Assembly (NCBI GenBank): GCA_013397845.1
Contig: VZTG01005254.1
Span: forward strand, 62,001-126,000
Direction: 5' to 3'
DNA length: 64,000 nt
Source of the DNA: Melanocharis versteri
Taxonomy: Eukaryota > Chordata > Aves > Passeriformes > Melanocharitidae
The notes below the pieces were generated by a model. That model was given only the letters and a program-made list of their open reading frames with translations, was not told the origin of the DNA and ran no database searches. Position numbers and translations under genes: made by a program. Within the stretch, counting starts at the first letter, position 1; each line of letters begins with the position of its first letter. Of this stretch, positions 1 through 10,240 are shown piece after piece.

Positions 1-3000
1 GCTCACTTTTTGGTAAGGAGATGTAGATTTGCACCCCGTTCTTTATGAAGCATAGCAGTGTCTTTCTTGCTTTCTTTCTGGGTTGCCCCTGCCAAGGTAA
101 TACTTAATAGATTAAGTCTTGTGAAATAAATTCTGTAAATAGAACGTGGACTGAGATCATTTCAACTCATTTCCCCTGCGTCCCCTTCCCGTCCTGGAAG
201 CTGTCAAGCACAAGCAGCCTGCAAGCAGCCTGTTCTCCCAGTGTTAGTCTTGAGTCTCACTAGATGCATAAAACAGCTTGTTTTTCACATACTTTCTGTG
301 ATGGCATTAAAAAAAAATTGCAAGGGGAAAAAAAAATCCCAGCCCTTCTCAATTCCACCCATAGCTATAAACTGGATACAGCTAATCTTGCAAGGGCACC
401 AAACATTGCTCTGTTTGTCCACATTTGAGCACTAGAAACCTATGTTTATCATGGAATTACAGTTGAATCTGAAGGATTTTAAAGAAAGGAACTGAACCAA
501 CTGTGGGTTTGTAAACAAGCAATATGGTTTTGACGTCAGCCATATCATTTCATGTGCTGGAACTGCTTCTATCGTGTGGCCAGTTCCTGCCCCTGAAGAG
601 TATCTAATTTAATTTAGATGTATTCACGATACGGGACAGCACGTCAAGTCCAAGAAACTACAGGGTAACTCTGCAGGAAGGTCTGTGCTGGAAAGATTGC
701 ATAAGCTGTACTTCGAAGGAGCAAGAGAGACCTTTTGGCTCAAGGAAGAGAGGGGAAAGTGGAGTCTACTGTAGAAAAAGGAAAAAAGAAAGTGAGGGGA
801 AGCGAAGTGTGTGGAGTGGGCTCTGTCAAGGGGAAGGATTTTCTTTCTCCTTTAGAAATTAATCAGTTCAAGGTATTTTTCTGCATTAATGTAATCTAAA
901 AAAATCTGCACAACTTTTTCCAGAGCAATAAATCCTATCCACAGCTTTCAGGGGTGCTTCCAACTTTGTTTTTGGTCCTTCTTGGGTTCCTCTTTCTCTG
1001 CTCTTTCTGCCCTGGCCCTACAGACAACCACCACAGAGGATAACTCATCCCAGATCTTCTGCTAGGTACCACTCCAGCATCCATGGGATCGCCCACAACA
1101 AGCCCTCAGGTCCTGGTGACCCCAGGGGTGATGCAGTCTCTCCCCTGAGCACCCGGGCTGTGAACAAACACCCAGGTGAGGGGCTGGCACTTGGGTGATG
1201 GGACAACAGCAAGATATTCCTCTGCTGATAGTGACTGAAATGTGTCCTATGGTGCAGGTATCTAAGGGCACTGATGTGGGAAAGTGCTTTTCATACAGGA
1301 CATGATTCTGATTGCTAAAAAACCTCACAACCTGGAATCAACTGAATTTAAAGGGATGCCCTGTGTGGTTAAAAAAATTCTTTCTGAGTCTACATGTTCA
1401 CCAGCTTGAGCCTTAAATTATATTAACTTCTCTAGAAACATATTTCAATTAACAGTATAACAATGATACAGTATGCTGTCTTATTTATTTATTTAAGCAT
1501 TTTTATTAGACAGCATTTTCTACTCCGGTAATTCCAGTACCCCAGGTTTCCAGAAAAGCCAGTTCCTCCCAGAAGTGGTGCAGAGCTCTGTGCTGGGTAC
1601 TCAGCTCTGGCTGTACACACACACTCCCCACCAGCATCTTCCCCAGACTGCTACCCTGATTCCTACACCCTTGGAAAGACAAGACGAGACGATTCCCCTT
1701 GCGGCTACTTCATGCCATGGAATTCTGACTGCTTGTTGAAAAACTATTTCCAATTAAAATGTAAGGTTTTTTCCCAAGGAAAGCTAATGCTTTCGACCAA
1801 AAAAATATCTCTCAAAAACTTAAACTCTAGTTTTAGCCAAAAACACGAGACCAGCCTTAGGCATAGGATTCAGACCAATACTACAAGAAAATCACAGAAG
1901 TTACAACCAGCTGAGCTTGGTTATTTACAGTGGAAGGCAAGCTGCAATTCCTTCCTTTGATCTATTTGTTGGCTTCAGGATTACATTTCCCAACCATGCC
2001 TTTTAATCGCTGTAAACATCAGAGGTGAAGAATTTGGTGGAGAGAAAATTGGCTGCTTCTTTGTGTTTTTGATCAGACTGGGCTTTGATGCCTTCACTTT
2101 CCCAGTTCCTGTGCCTGGGCTGTATGTGTGCCACCACCACGTGGTCTCAGGCTCTGGGATCTGCACATGGACTACATTTCCTTGCCTACACCTCCATCCC
2201 CTGAGGGGACACAGCCCCAGGGGTGATGCCCTTCCCAGTGAAGAGGGGCAGGGAGCCACAGTTATCCCACAATGGACACTGACGGGCCACGCTGTCACTC
2301 AGTCTCTCAGGGACAGCTTCCCTCCTGAGCAAGCCTGGAAACTCACACTTTGCTTTTGCAGGACCCCTCACCCATGAGCTTCTCTCTGCAGTGCTGGAAA
2401 ACCTCTGGAGTCAAGAAACCCCAGAATGGCTGGTGGGAATTCACGAAAGATGTGCCAGCACTGTGCAGCAGAGCAGGGAGGTCCAAGCGACCTCTGAATG
2501 AGACAACGGGGGCACAGCAGGAGGCTTTCTGCCACAGGATGGAGCTCAGTGCAGGCTGCAAAGCATTTCTAGGAAGCTCCACAAATACTCAAAGCGTCTG
2601 AATCCCATCGCAGAGCCTGCACCACCAATTGTGCCTCCAGGCAGATAAAGTGCAAAGTGACTGAATAAAAAAAAAATCATGTAGGTGAAGGTCTTGATCG
2701 TGTCTGAAAAAGTACAATACCCAGGAGAGTGAGGTGGGGAGAAAAGAGCCAGCTTCTGTAAAAAGTGAGCATGTGAACTCTGTGGCTTCAATTTTGTCCT
2801 ACTTACCCTGTTCACCAGCTCTACAAAGTGTTTCTCAAACAGAAGTGTATTTTTAACAACACTGAAAAGAATGTGCCAGAATTAGAAGTTCAAGCTACTT
2901 TTACCCTGGGTAAATGGGATGCAAATGCCATGTAAGAGGTTAAATGGCACAGAAAGGATTATTTTTTTTACTTTCAAACCAAGAATAGCCAAATTAGTAT

Positions 3001-3560
3001 TAATGGGGCTGATCTTTCTGACTGCGAAATCTCACTGAATGAAAATATTTAACAAGAGAAATCCTCAGCATTCTCTTCTACCTGAGCATCATGCACAACC
3101 AGAAACTGCTTCACCAAAGGAGTTAAAAGTTTTCTGCAATAATGCAACAAATCACTCTATGCAACAAACATGGACACATTCCGTGGCAGTTTCCCCACAA
3201 GGTTCAATCTATGGGGGGAAAAAAAATCTTGATTTATTATATAGCATTTGGATAGTTGCGAATGAATATCTGCCAAAGATCAGAATAATCAACTCTTTCA
3301 CCCAGGCAGTTTTTTAATGCAAGAAAAAAGCACAGAATGGGTCTGAGCAAAATAAATAAAAATTCCACACTTTTAACCAACAGAACCTTTTGCGTCATTC
3401 AGAAATATTTACAGACATCCAGAATCTTTTATCATCAAAAAGACGCCCTGGCCTTTAAAATTACAACTTTTTCTTATATTTTTGTTTACTGATGGTCTTT
3501 AAACTGGTGGATATCTCTAACTTGTGGCATCTTTTCATGTCGAGTCAAATGTAGGAGCTT
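1..3560. other. Gene-free unique sequence
   Basis: No coding exon, RNA gene or recognisable transposon was found. The open frames here are at most about 105 codons and occur on both strands over the same bases (for example 1981-2298 minus against 2063-2377 plus), which is the pattern of chance frames. The stretch holds only short A/T runs and the FOX/CRE motif pair listed separately at 511-545. Part of it could be intron of a gene outside the window. Confidence 0.6.
511..545. promoter_or_regulatory. Candidate FOX site plus full CRE inside a nested palindrome
   Basis: GTAAACAA at 511-518 is a consensus forkhead site. The full palindromic cyclic-AMP response element TGACGTCA lies at 531-538. 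The CRE is flanked by ATATGG (522-527) and its reverse complement CCATAT (540-545). CREB/ATF factors bind the full CRE and FOX factors bind GTAAACA; both facts are established for those families. Use as an enhancer here is inferred only from the tight spacing. Neither a promoter nor a transcription start is visible nearby. Confidence 0.25.
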
Positions 3561-3589
3561 TTAAAGCTGTTCCTTGCTATTTTTTTCTC

Positions 3590-3960
3590 TTCCCTTGAAA
3601 CATCTCTCTTTTGCTAAGCTGTCATCTGTGAGTTTTAAAGATAGCAGAACCCCATCTACAGCAGCATCCATCACATGAGTCATGGTAACTATGCCTCCAA
3701 CATCAGTTTTTATCGATTGACTGGGCCTCTGGTGCCAATATGGAAATCTTCCAACCTGGAAAAGGCCGGCTGTTTTAATACAATTAAATACAGCCAGGAA
3801 GAGGGCTGCAAATGGAAACATGCATTAGCCATTCATAGTATACAAGCCTCTCTCAGAGCCCAGTAAAGTGCAGCATCCCTGCTTCCCCTTGCTTATTTAA
3901 TTAGCACACAATGAAGGCCACTGAATTTCCCTGCAAAAGGTGTTGCGTACTTTGGACAAA
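3590..3960. promoter_or_regulatory. Candidate conserved non-coding element
   Basis: This stretch lacks repeats and has a motif-dense, balanced composition. It contains ATCGAT (3712-3717, a CUT/ONECUT-type core), a TAATTA homeodomain palindrome (3898-3903) and a bulged inverted repeat at 3768-3795. In that repeat GGCTGTTTTAA pairs with TTAAATACAGCC with one unpaired base and a five-base loop. These properties are common in vertebrate developmental enhancers, but conservation cannot be judged from one genome, so the call is an inference. The open frames across it (3561-3821 minus, 3675-3866 plus) look like chance frames. Confidence 0.25.
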
Positions 3961-4774
3961 AAAGAAAGGAGGAAAGAATTTGCTTTTAAGTCTAGTCCAA
4001 AAAAATAGCTCCTTGGCTAAATGGCACTTTTAATAAAGATGTTTCCAGTGTTTGTTTATTTATCAAAAAGCAGTGTTTCTCTCGGGTGTTTTGATTTTTA
4101 TTTCTGTGCACAAGAAGGAGGGGAAAAAAGGGCTTTACTAAGCAAGTCTTTCAGTGAGACACCAGATGATGGATAGTCAAACACAGAGTCTCCTGTAAAC
4201 ACAGAGGTAACCAAAAGGTATGAACTGACTCATAATTGTGTCAACACAGGTCGCAGACCCTTGGTTTATTTCAGCCTTCCTGTTTTTCACAGATTTCTTT
4301 TCACACTACACTATTTTTTTAAGACACAGACTCTTTTCAGTACATCTTAGCGGGGTGCAAAAGCACACACGTTTTTACACCAAAATGTGGGCATCTACAC
4401 ACACATCTAGGCTGTACTGCCACAATCACAACAGCAGCATTTTCTATCCATTGCTTATGGCTGCATTAAACTAAGCTGTGCAGTCCATGACCACTCTAAA
4501 TCAAAAAGTCCATCCCACTCCTGCCTCCAGCCTTTCCCCGGAGGCTGGAAAAGAGGAATACAACAAAACCTCAACAGCCTGGTGCTCCACTTCATCCAAC
4601 CCTCTAAGACTCGCTGTGATTTTTTTTTAACCGAAGTGGCCAGACTCTGTCTGACGGAAAATGCTGGGAGGAGGACAGGCAGCAAAGAGGTCTGTGACGA
4701 GCAGAACCTGCCTGTATTTGTCTTGACCTCTAAACAAATTGAATTAGGCTGTAGCCCTTGCCTTGTATAAAGTT
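3961..4774. other. Gene-free unique sequence
   Basis: Nothing recognisable was found apart from short A and T runs, such as the T run at 4619-4628. The frames at 4238-4474 plus and 4455-4685 minus match no family I know. Confidence 0.55.
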
Positions 4775-4881
4775 TAGAACCACGGTTTGGGTTGGAAGGT
4801 TGGAAAGATGATCTAGTTCCAGTCCTCCTGCCATGGGCAGGGACCTTCCACTAAAAGCCCCATCCAGCCTGGCCTTGCAGG
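4775..4881 (-). mobile_element. CR1 LINE 3' tail fragment, minus strand
   Basis: Read on the plus strand, the segment starts with a TAGAACCACGGTTTGGGTTGG-type word and continues through GATCTAGTTCCAG and CTGCCATGGGCAGGGAC to AAGCCCCATCCAGCCTGGCC. This is the reverse complement of the well-known 3' end of avian chicken-repeat-1 LINEs. About 20 bases of the standard tail are missing between the CCTTCCACTA and AAAGCCCC words. CR1 copies are nearly always 5'-truncated retrotransposition products with no coding capacity, and this short one is inert. Confidence 0.9.
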
Positions 4882-7308
4882 AAAAAGCCTTTCTGGGCTC
4901 TCTGTTTCATTTCTAGCACTGACTAGAAGGTTAGGAAATTGTTAGGGGGGGATTGATGGGCAGACACCCCAAGAACACTGAATCCCCTGCAAGTCCCAGA
5001 GCAGTTCAGCTGAAGGGCCAGGAAAGATGTTTCAGTACATTCCCTGCACCTGTGGAGACACTTGTCTGAAATCCTGAGATCCTCTCAATGGACTTGCAGA
5101 AAACAATAAATGAAGAAGGGTTAAAGCCAGGGAAATTGTTCTTCCTCAGCAGAGGCAGTAAAAGAAGCCATTTAAGGCCAGACTGCAGTGAGCAGTGCTT
5201 GTTCCTGGGTATCCAGGGAACACAGAGCCCAGTGCAAGAATCTGCAATGGATCCATCCTGAGCACACACATGAAAATGACTTAATGCTATAGACCCACCC
5301 CCCCAAGATGTGTCAGACACCCGGTATGAGCAAGGAGAAGTTCAGACAACTGTTTGTCTGGGATGTTCCAACTTCAGAGATTCACTGAAAATGGTAGAGC
5401 CAGCAAGGACAGGAGACCTTACTCAGGTTGAGCGGTGCCTCATTCCTTGTGTAATCACATCCAGCTCAGTGGGAAAGTGATTCAATAAAAATCAGAGTCA
5501 CAGAGCCAGGATTCAGACCTTATTTCCCACTGTGGAAAAGGCAGTTGCTAAAATTCCCAGTTAACAGGTAATCACTGTAGTGACTGAGACCAAATCCACC
5601 CAGAGATCCCCGCACGGCTCTTGCCTGGTTACATCACCGAATCATTCACCAAAAAAACGCAAAACACATCACATTAGGATGAAGCTGACACCCACAAAAA
5701 AAAGCCAAAAATAGCATTTCAGAAACAAATAATTGGCAGACCTAATTTTTCAGAGACTACTCATTTTAGGCTAGCACACTTTGTAAGGAGAGAGCATTTT
5801 ATCTGGAGCCATTTTCCCCTTAAGAAACCAAGGCTGACAGAACAACGGGGAGAATTCCCTTTGCAAATTACAATATATTAAGTCAGATTTGCTTCCAGCA
5901 GGTTCTGTACTGTCAGAAATTGGTCAGGCTTTGTATGTTTGTCAGCCAAGGAAAACCTACACTTTACTCTCCTGCCTCCCCTCTTTTCTTCACCTCCTTT
6001 TAGCTTTACAACAGAAGACGAGGGAAGAAAATTTTACTGAAGGAGACTGTGAAAAGAGTTTCAAAACATTCCATATATTTTCTCTGCACAAACATGCTGT
6101 GGATTTCTAACGTAAATAGTGCCGGGGCACTGTCACTCAGACCCCAGGAGTTCACTCAAGTCAGACAAGTTATGCTTCCCGTTATCTCAGTTGTTACAGA
6201 TTCTTGCCTTTCATTCATTCCTTGCCAGTGGCTGGATTTTATGTGTAGGGGAGCAAAAGAGCCTCAGATGCTGGAGTTAACCTCTTGTGGTGAGACCAGT
6301 AATCCTGGGCTTTCCAGTGGAGAATGCAGAAGGAGATAGCTACTAGCCTTGTCTGCCAAGGCAGCAGTCAAAAGAATGCTGAAATTTGGCAGGTATGAGC
6401 AGGAGAAATGCAGTGCTATGAAAATGGACACTGCAAGCTCCCTGCCAAATCTGCAGCATTTGGCCCACATGAATAAAACAAATTAAGTTAATTTTTTTTT
6501 TTTTTACATGCCCTGTAGAAAACCTCCATGAAGCTGTGAATAGAGGACGGTGCTGCTGAGCAAACCTGCCTGGCAGAAGCAGCGGCTGCTGCTTCAAACA
6601 TCATACCCACACTATAATTAATACTAACCTCCAACTACAGGCAACAAATCTCATTTCCTGCCAGATAAGGAGATACTTATTAGAAGAGAATGCAGGATGT
6701 GATGAGAGGATTACTCTCTGAACGTGTTTTTACAGCCACACTGGTCCTGGTGGAGACCGAGTGAAAGCCCCTGTCCCACGTGCTGGGTATTGTCCAGCTG
6801 TGAAACCCCATTGGGTCCTGGAGCCTGTGTATGGAAAACAAAGGGCCTGGATGCTGCCAGCCCCAAGCCCTGCCCTGCACGTGCATCATTCCAGTGTCTC
6901 CTGCCTGGTCCACAGCCTCTTTTGGGAACAGAAAACGCTGAGGTTGCATGGCAGCACCATGGGAGGAACGTGCATTGCATGCCCACCTGTAAACTGATTC
7001 CCTGTGATGATGAGCACCTTTAAAGCCATTCTAATGAGCCAGTTCTGATAGAATGTTTTATTTATGCAGTACTTCCAAAGAAGGGAAAAGCTCTTACCTA
7101 TTGTTCTTCGGAGATCTTCACACTGGCTAATGTGAGGGAATTTCAGGATTTCCTTCCACTTTTTGCTTTTGCCTTTGCGTTTCCCTCCACCCCCTGCAAA
7201 GAGAGAAATACCAGGATTAGATTGCTCTGGGGGAAAAGTTTACCTGCCCAGTCACAGTTCTTATGGATACCATTAATAATTCAATCTGAGACAGATGCCC
7301 AGGCAGAT
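4882..7308. other. Gene-free sequence with one possible MIR relic
   Basis: No exon is supported. A weak MIR-like stretch lies at 5475-5545 (listed separately) and a 14-base T run at 6492-6505. The region 6680-7020 carries several overlapping frames of 78-99 codons on both strands; none looks like a known protein, and their mutual overlap argues against coding. Confidence 0.55.
5475..5545 (-). repeat. Possible MIR SINE relic, minus strand
   Basis: The words AGTCACAGAGCCAGGATTCAG, preceded by a GTGATTC-like word, resemble the reverse complement of the MIR core ('...GGTCACACAGC...GGCAGAGCCAGGATTCGAACC...'). MIR elements are ancient tRNA-derived SINEs shared by amniotes. The match is short and diverged, so a chance resemblance or another old SINE is possible. 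Confidence 0.35.
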
Positions 7309-7451
7309 CCCTGGAAGTGCTCAAGGAAAGCCTGGATGGGGCTCTGAGCAACCTGGTCTAGCAAAAGATATCCCTGCCCATGGCAGGGGGGTTGCAACGA
7401 GATGACCTTTAAGGTCCCTCCTAAGCCAAACCAATCTGTGATTCTATGATG
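7309..7451 (+). mobile_element. CR1 LINE 3' tail fragment, plus strand
   Basis: The segment runs from CCTGGAAGTGCTCAAGG through GGATGGGGCTCTGAGCAACC, TGCCCATGGCAGGGGGGTTG and ACCTTTAAGGTCCCTCC to the terminal GTGATTCTATGAT. This is the sense-strand 3' end of an avian CR1 element, ending in the family's short ATTCTATGA repeat. Only the non-coding tail is present; the reverse transcriptase and endonuclease regions are absent. It has the same tail type as the copy at 4775-4881 but the opposite orientation. Confidence 0.92.
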
Positions 7452-9191
7452 CAGATCAAATCTGAGCTTGTTTGAGCTTAAAACGGACCGAGGAGGTGGC
7501 ATCTGGCAGAAGATCAGCTCACTAAAAGTTGGGAGTCCAGGCTTGTGGCCCAGCAGGTCCAGTTCAGATGACAGTGCCACCTCCAGCATCACCTCTGCCC
7601 CAACCAAGAACCATTTCATACAAACCGAACAATCTTGTAAAATTACAGCTCACACCTTTTCAACACAGATACCCCCTTCTGGTTTTGGGACGAGCCCTAA
7701 TTTTATCCTAAAAGAACTGCTGAAAACTGAAGATCAACATTCAATTCCTGCCATCCCCTCCCACCCCTCACATTACATATCCTGACAATGTGGCACTACT
7801 GCTGCTCTTACACACTCTGGTCACTGCTGCTTCCACAGGAGAACTGTGGGAGAAAATCAACAGCTTCATGAGGAAAAAATCACTTACTGGTTCTTTTTTC
7901 TGTTCTGCTTGGAGAGGCTGTGCAGCCAACGGAGGAGGAGTATCCCTCTGGACATGAAAGTCCAGATGCAGACTGGGATTCTCCTGAGCTGCTGTATTTA
8001 CTGCAATTCAGTCCCTGCACACAAAATCTGATTCACTTGAGTCTATTTTACATGCACTGGCACGCTGAGTGACTAATTCAGAGCTGAGTTAATTCTGTAG
8101 AGGGGTTGGTAGAGCCACAATTGCAGATTGAGAGTGTGTTGGGTCCTGCATGACACTGCAGGCTAAATTAGGAGAGCACTGACTCAAAAGGTAGCAGACC
8201 ATCAGAGAGAAAACAGGCAAGAAAAATGACAAGTATTGCCCTCTGCGGGGCATTTCTGATCACATGGTGTCACATTTGGCACAGGAGTGCTTCTTCTGCA
8301 TCTCACCTTTCATTCCTTTGCTTTTGGTGGCCAATGGTTTTGCCATCATAGAGTCTGCCCTGAATAATTTTAAACTTCTTATTGACAGGAACTGATTGTA
8401 TTTCTACAGTATGCAACGCAGAGCTGAGATACCTGCACTGGCCATACAGGAACCAGCTTGTTTGGACTTCCAGGAGTACAGCCCTGCTACCCTTTCCAGG
8501 AATTAGACTGCAGCAAGGCACAGAGAGCTGTGACTGCCTCCCCACCACACAGGATTATGCAACCCCTTGGGTCTGTAATGAATTCTGCTTCAACCTCCCC
8601 TCTTCAGTGCATCCCAGCCACTGCTGCTGAAGTAATTTCCTTTCCCATCCCTCTGCCCACAGCACCAGAGAGCCTGTCTTGCTCTTGGTCTGGCATTGCT
8701 GAGGGCCTTAGGTGGGCTACAAGGCGCTGAGAGGAGTTTTGAGGGCAGGGGTGAGCGCTGTGATCATCTGTTCACCAACTCCTGGAGCACATCTGTTCAC
8801 AGATGGCTCTGCTCTGGCTGCCAGTGGCCACAGGGGCTGGATTCAGCAACTCTAAGGGTCTTCACTGGCTTTCATGTCCCCAGAAGCCCACTCCTGCAAT
8901 CCTGCACAGCAGCTCCTGCATGCCAGGCTGCCACTTCCACTTGCTCCTCTTTTCCTTCTCTTCCAGGGGCATCTTCCTTCATGATCTTGCCCTTATGCCT
9001 CATCACACTGTGCTTACACTTCTCTCCCTGCACCCTCCCTTCACACACTCCTCTGGGAAAATGATCCTTCCACTGGGAATTCCTGCTTCCTTCTCTCTTC
9101 CAATCATTCTCTCTGGCTGCATTTTCTTCTCTGGACTATTTCTTCCCTGAACCTTTCCTCTCTTTGTGTTTTTCCTCACGCTCATTCATCT
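7452..9191. other. Gene-free unique sequence
   Basis: No coding exon, RNA or repeat was recognised. The frame at 8696-9064 (122 codons, plus) lies in a pyrimidine-rich stretch, overlaps another frame of similar length (8803-9150), and yields low-complexity Ser/Pro/Leu-rich translation typical of chance frames. Confidence 0.55.
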
Positions 9192-9430
9192 TAGAATCAC
9201 AGAATCCCACAATATGCTGAGTTGGAAAGGACCCATTAAGATCACTGAGTCCAGCTCCTGGCCCTGCACAGGACACCCCAAGGAACACACCATGTGCCTC
9301 AGAGTGCTGTCCAAATGCTGTTTGAACTCAGACAAATTTGGTGCAGTGACCCCTTCCCTAGGGAGCCTGTTCCAGTGCTCAGCCACCTCTGGGTGAAAAA
9401 CCTTTTCCTGATACCCAACCTAAACCTCCA
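9192..9430 (-). mobile_element. CR1 LINE 3' tail fragment, songbird-like subtype, minus strand
   Basis: On the plus strand it begins TTAGAATCACAGAATC and continues with GAGTTGGAAAGGACCC, CTCCTGGCCCTGCACAGGAC, CACCATGTGCCTCAGAGTG, TTTGAACTCAGACAAATTTGG, GGAGCCTGTTCCAGTGCTCA and CTGGGTGAAAAACC. This is a CR1 tail of the type I associate with Neoaves, especially songbirds. It is the longest CR1 tail in the window. Similarity fades after about 9430. The frames across it (9166-9396 plus, 9186-9386 minus, 9294-9695 plus) are partly CR1 sequence and should not be read as genes. Confidence 0.93.
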
Positions 9431-9875
9431 TGTGCCCCCAGTTTCTGGCTGCTGCCACTGCAGAGACCTGCTGTGCCCTTACCAAGGGTCAGACAGAGGT
9501 GCTGCTTGGGGCAGGCAGGAGCTCTCTGCTCAAGGCATGTGCAGCTGCCTGGGCAGCAGTGCCTGCTCCAACAGTGTTTCCAAACACTTCTGGACACAGG
9601 AGGCAGTGGAGGTAAGCCAGATGAAACCGTCCTTTGGGCTGCATCTGCTCAACACTTCACCCGCTGAAGGTCTACCCTCTAGGCACAAGCACTAGAGATT
9701 CCAGAGCACACCTGCTTCTCCAGTCACCTTTACAGAAGTCCTCCCAAAAAAAGGCTGCATCTTTAGCAGCATCAAGCAGAGCAGAATATTGCAAAATAGC
9801 CCTTTGCTGTAAATGACAGCTCTGAGATTTGTGCAGAGGTGATATGATTCCGCTATGCTGGGCCAGAACATTTTT
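9431..9875. other. Gene-free sequence next to the CR1 tail
   Basis: The first part may be further decayed CR1 sequence but can no longer be matched by eye. No exon or RNA gene is visible. Confidence 0.5.
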
Positions 9876-9930
9876 AAAATCCATTCAATGTAAAATATAT
9901 ATTGATGTATTTACATTGGGTGATGTATTT
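9876..9930. repeat. Inverted repeat able to form an imperfect hairpin
   Basis: CAATGTAAA (9886-9894) and TTTACATTG (9910-9918) are perfect reverse complements. Pairing can extend outwards through two G-U pairs and two Watson-Crick pairs (9882-9885 with 9919-9922). After an internal loop, 9877-9880 can pair with 9927-9930. The inner part can add about four more pairs with a one-base bulge. The total is about 21 pairs, small for a microRNA precursor. The arms match no microRNA I know. A nine-base palindrome with a 15-base spacer is expected a few times per 64 kb by chance. Confidence 0.3.
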
Positions 9931-9939
9931 CTGACATTA

Positions 9940-10240
9940 AATTTCCATCAGAACTAGAGAAGACCTCTGCGGTCCCCCGTTAAAACCGTGATCGATACAG
10001 CCAGCATGTTCTCTTCTCTTTTGTGGCTATCCTCCAAAAATAAGCAGCCTTGCCTGATGAATCATTTGCTCTTAGCTGAGCGTGAAGTAGCGTTACTGCT
10101 TTGCTTGTGACGTCTTTATGTTAAAGATTCTGATCAAGTGCTTTAATCGACCTGACCTTTCCGCTCTCAGCTTTTCTGGTGGAGCCAGCAGTGTTTGCTG
10201 GCTCCAAACGTTAATTCTGGGGGGGTTTGAAGGACATAAT
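9940..10240. promoter_or_regulatory. Candidate conserved non-coding element with a strong hairpin
   Basis: This repeat-free stretch has scattered CpGs and several homeobox or CUT-like words: ATCGAT (9991-9996), a TGATGAATCAT-type AP-1-like word near 10057, and a TGACGTC half-CRE near 10107. It ends in the 11-bp hairpin at 10180-10206. The mixture of CpG and TAAT/ATCGAT words is typical of vertebrate developmental enhancers. The enhancer call is inferred; no transcription signal is visible. Confidence 0.25.
10180..10206. repeat. Perfect 11-bp stem, 5-base loop inverted repeat
   Basis: TGGAGCCAGCA (10180-10190) and TGCTGGCTCCA (10196-10206) are exact reverse complements around the loop GTGTT. 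The stem is GC-rich. A perfect 11-bp stem with such a short loop is expected by chance well under once in 64 kb, so it is the least random inverted repeat in the window. It is too short for a standard microRNA precursor, and pairing outside the stem is poor. It could be part of a structured transcript, a dimer-binding site (GCCA/TGGC half sites resemble NFI), or coincidence. Confidence 0.6.

Noticed and set aside
9166..9695. Frames of 76-133 codons near 9.3 kb
   Set aside because: They start inside the CR1 3' tail, which is non-coding in both orientations.
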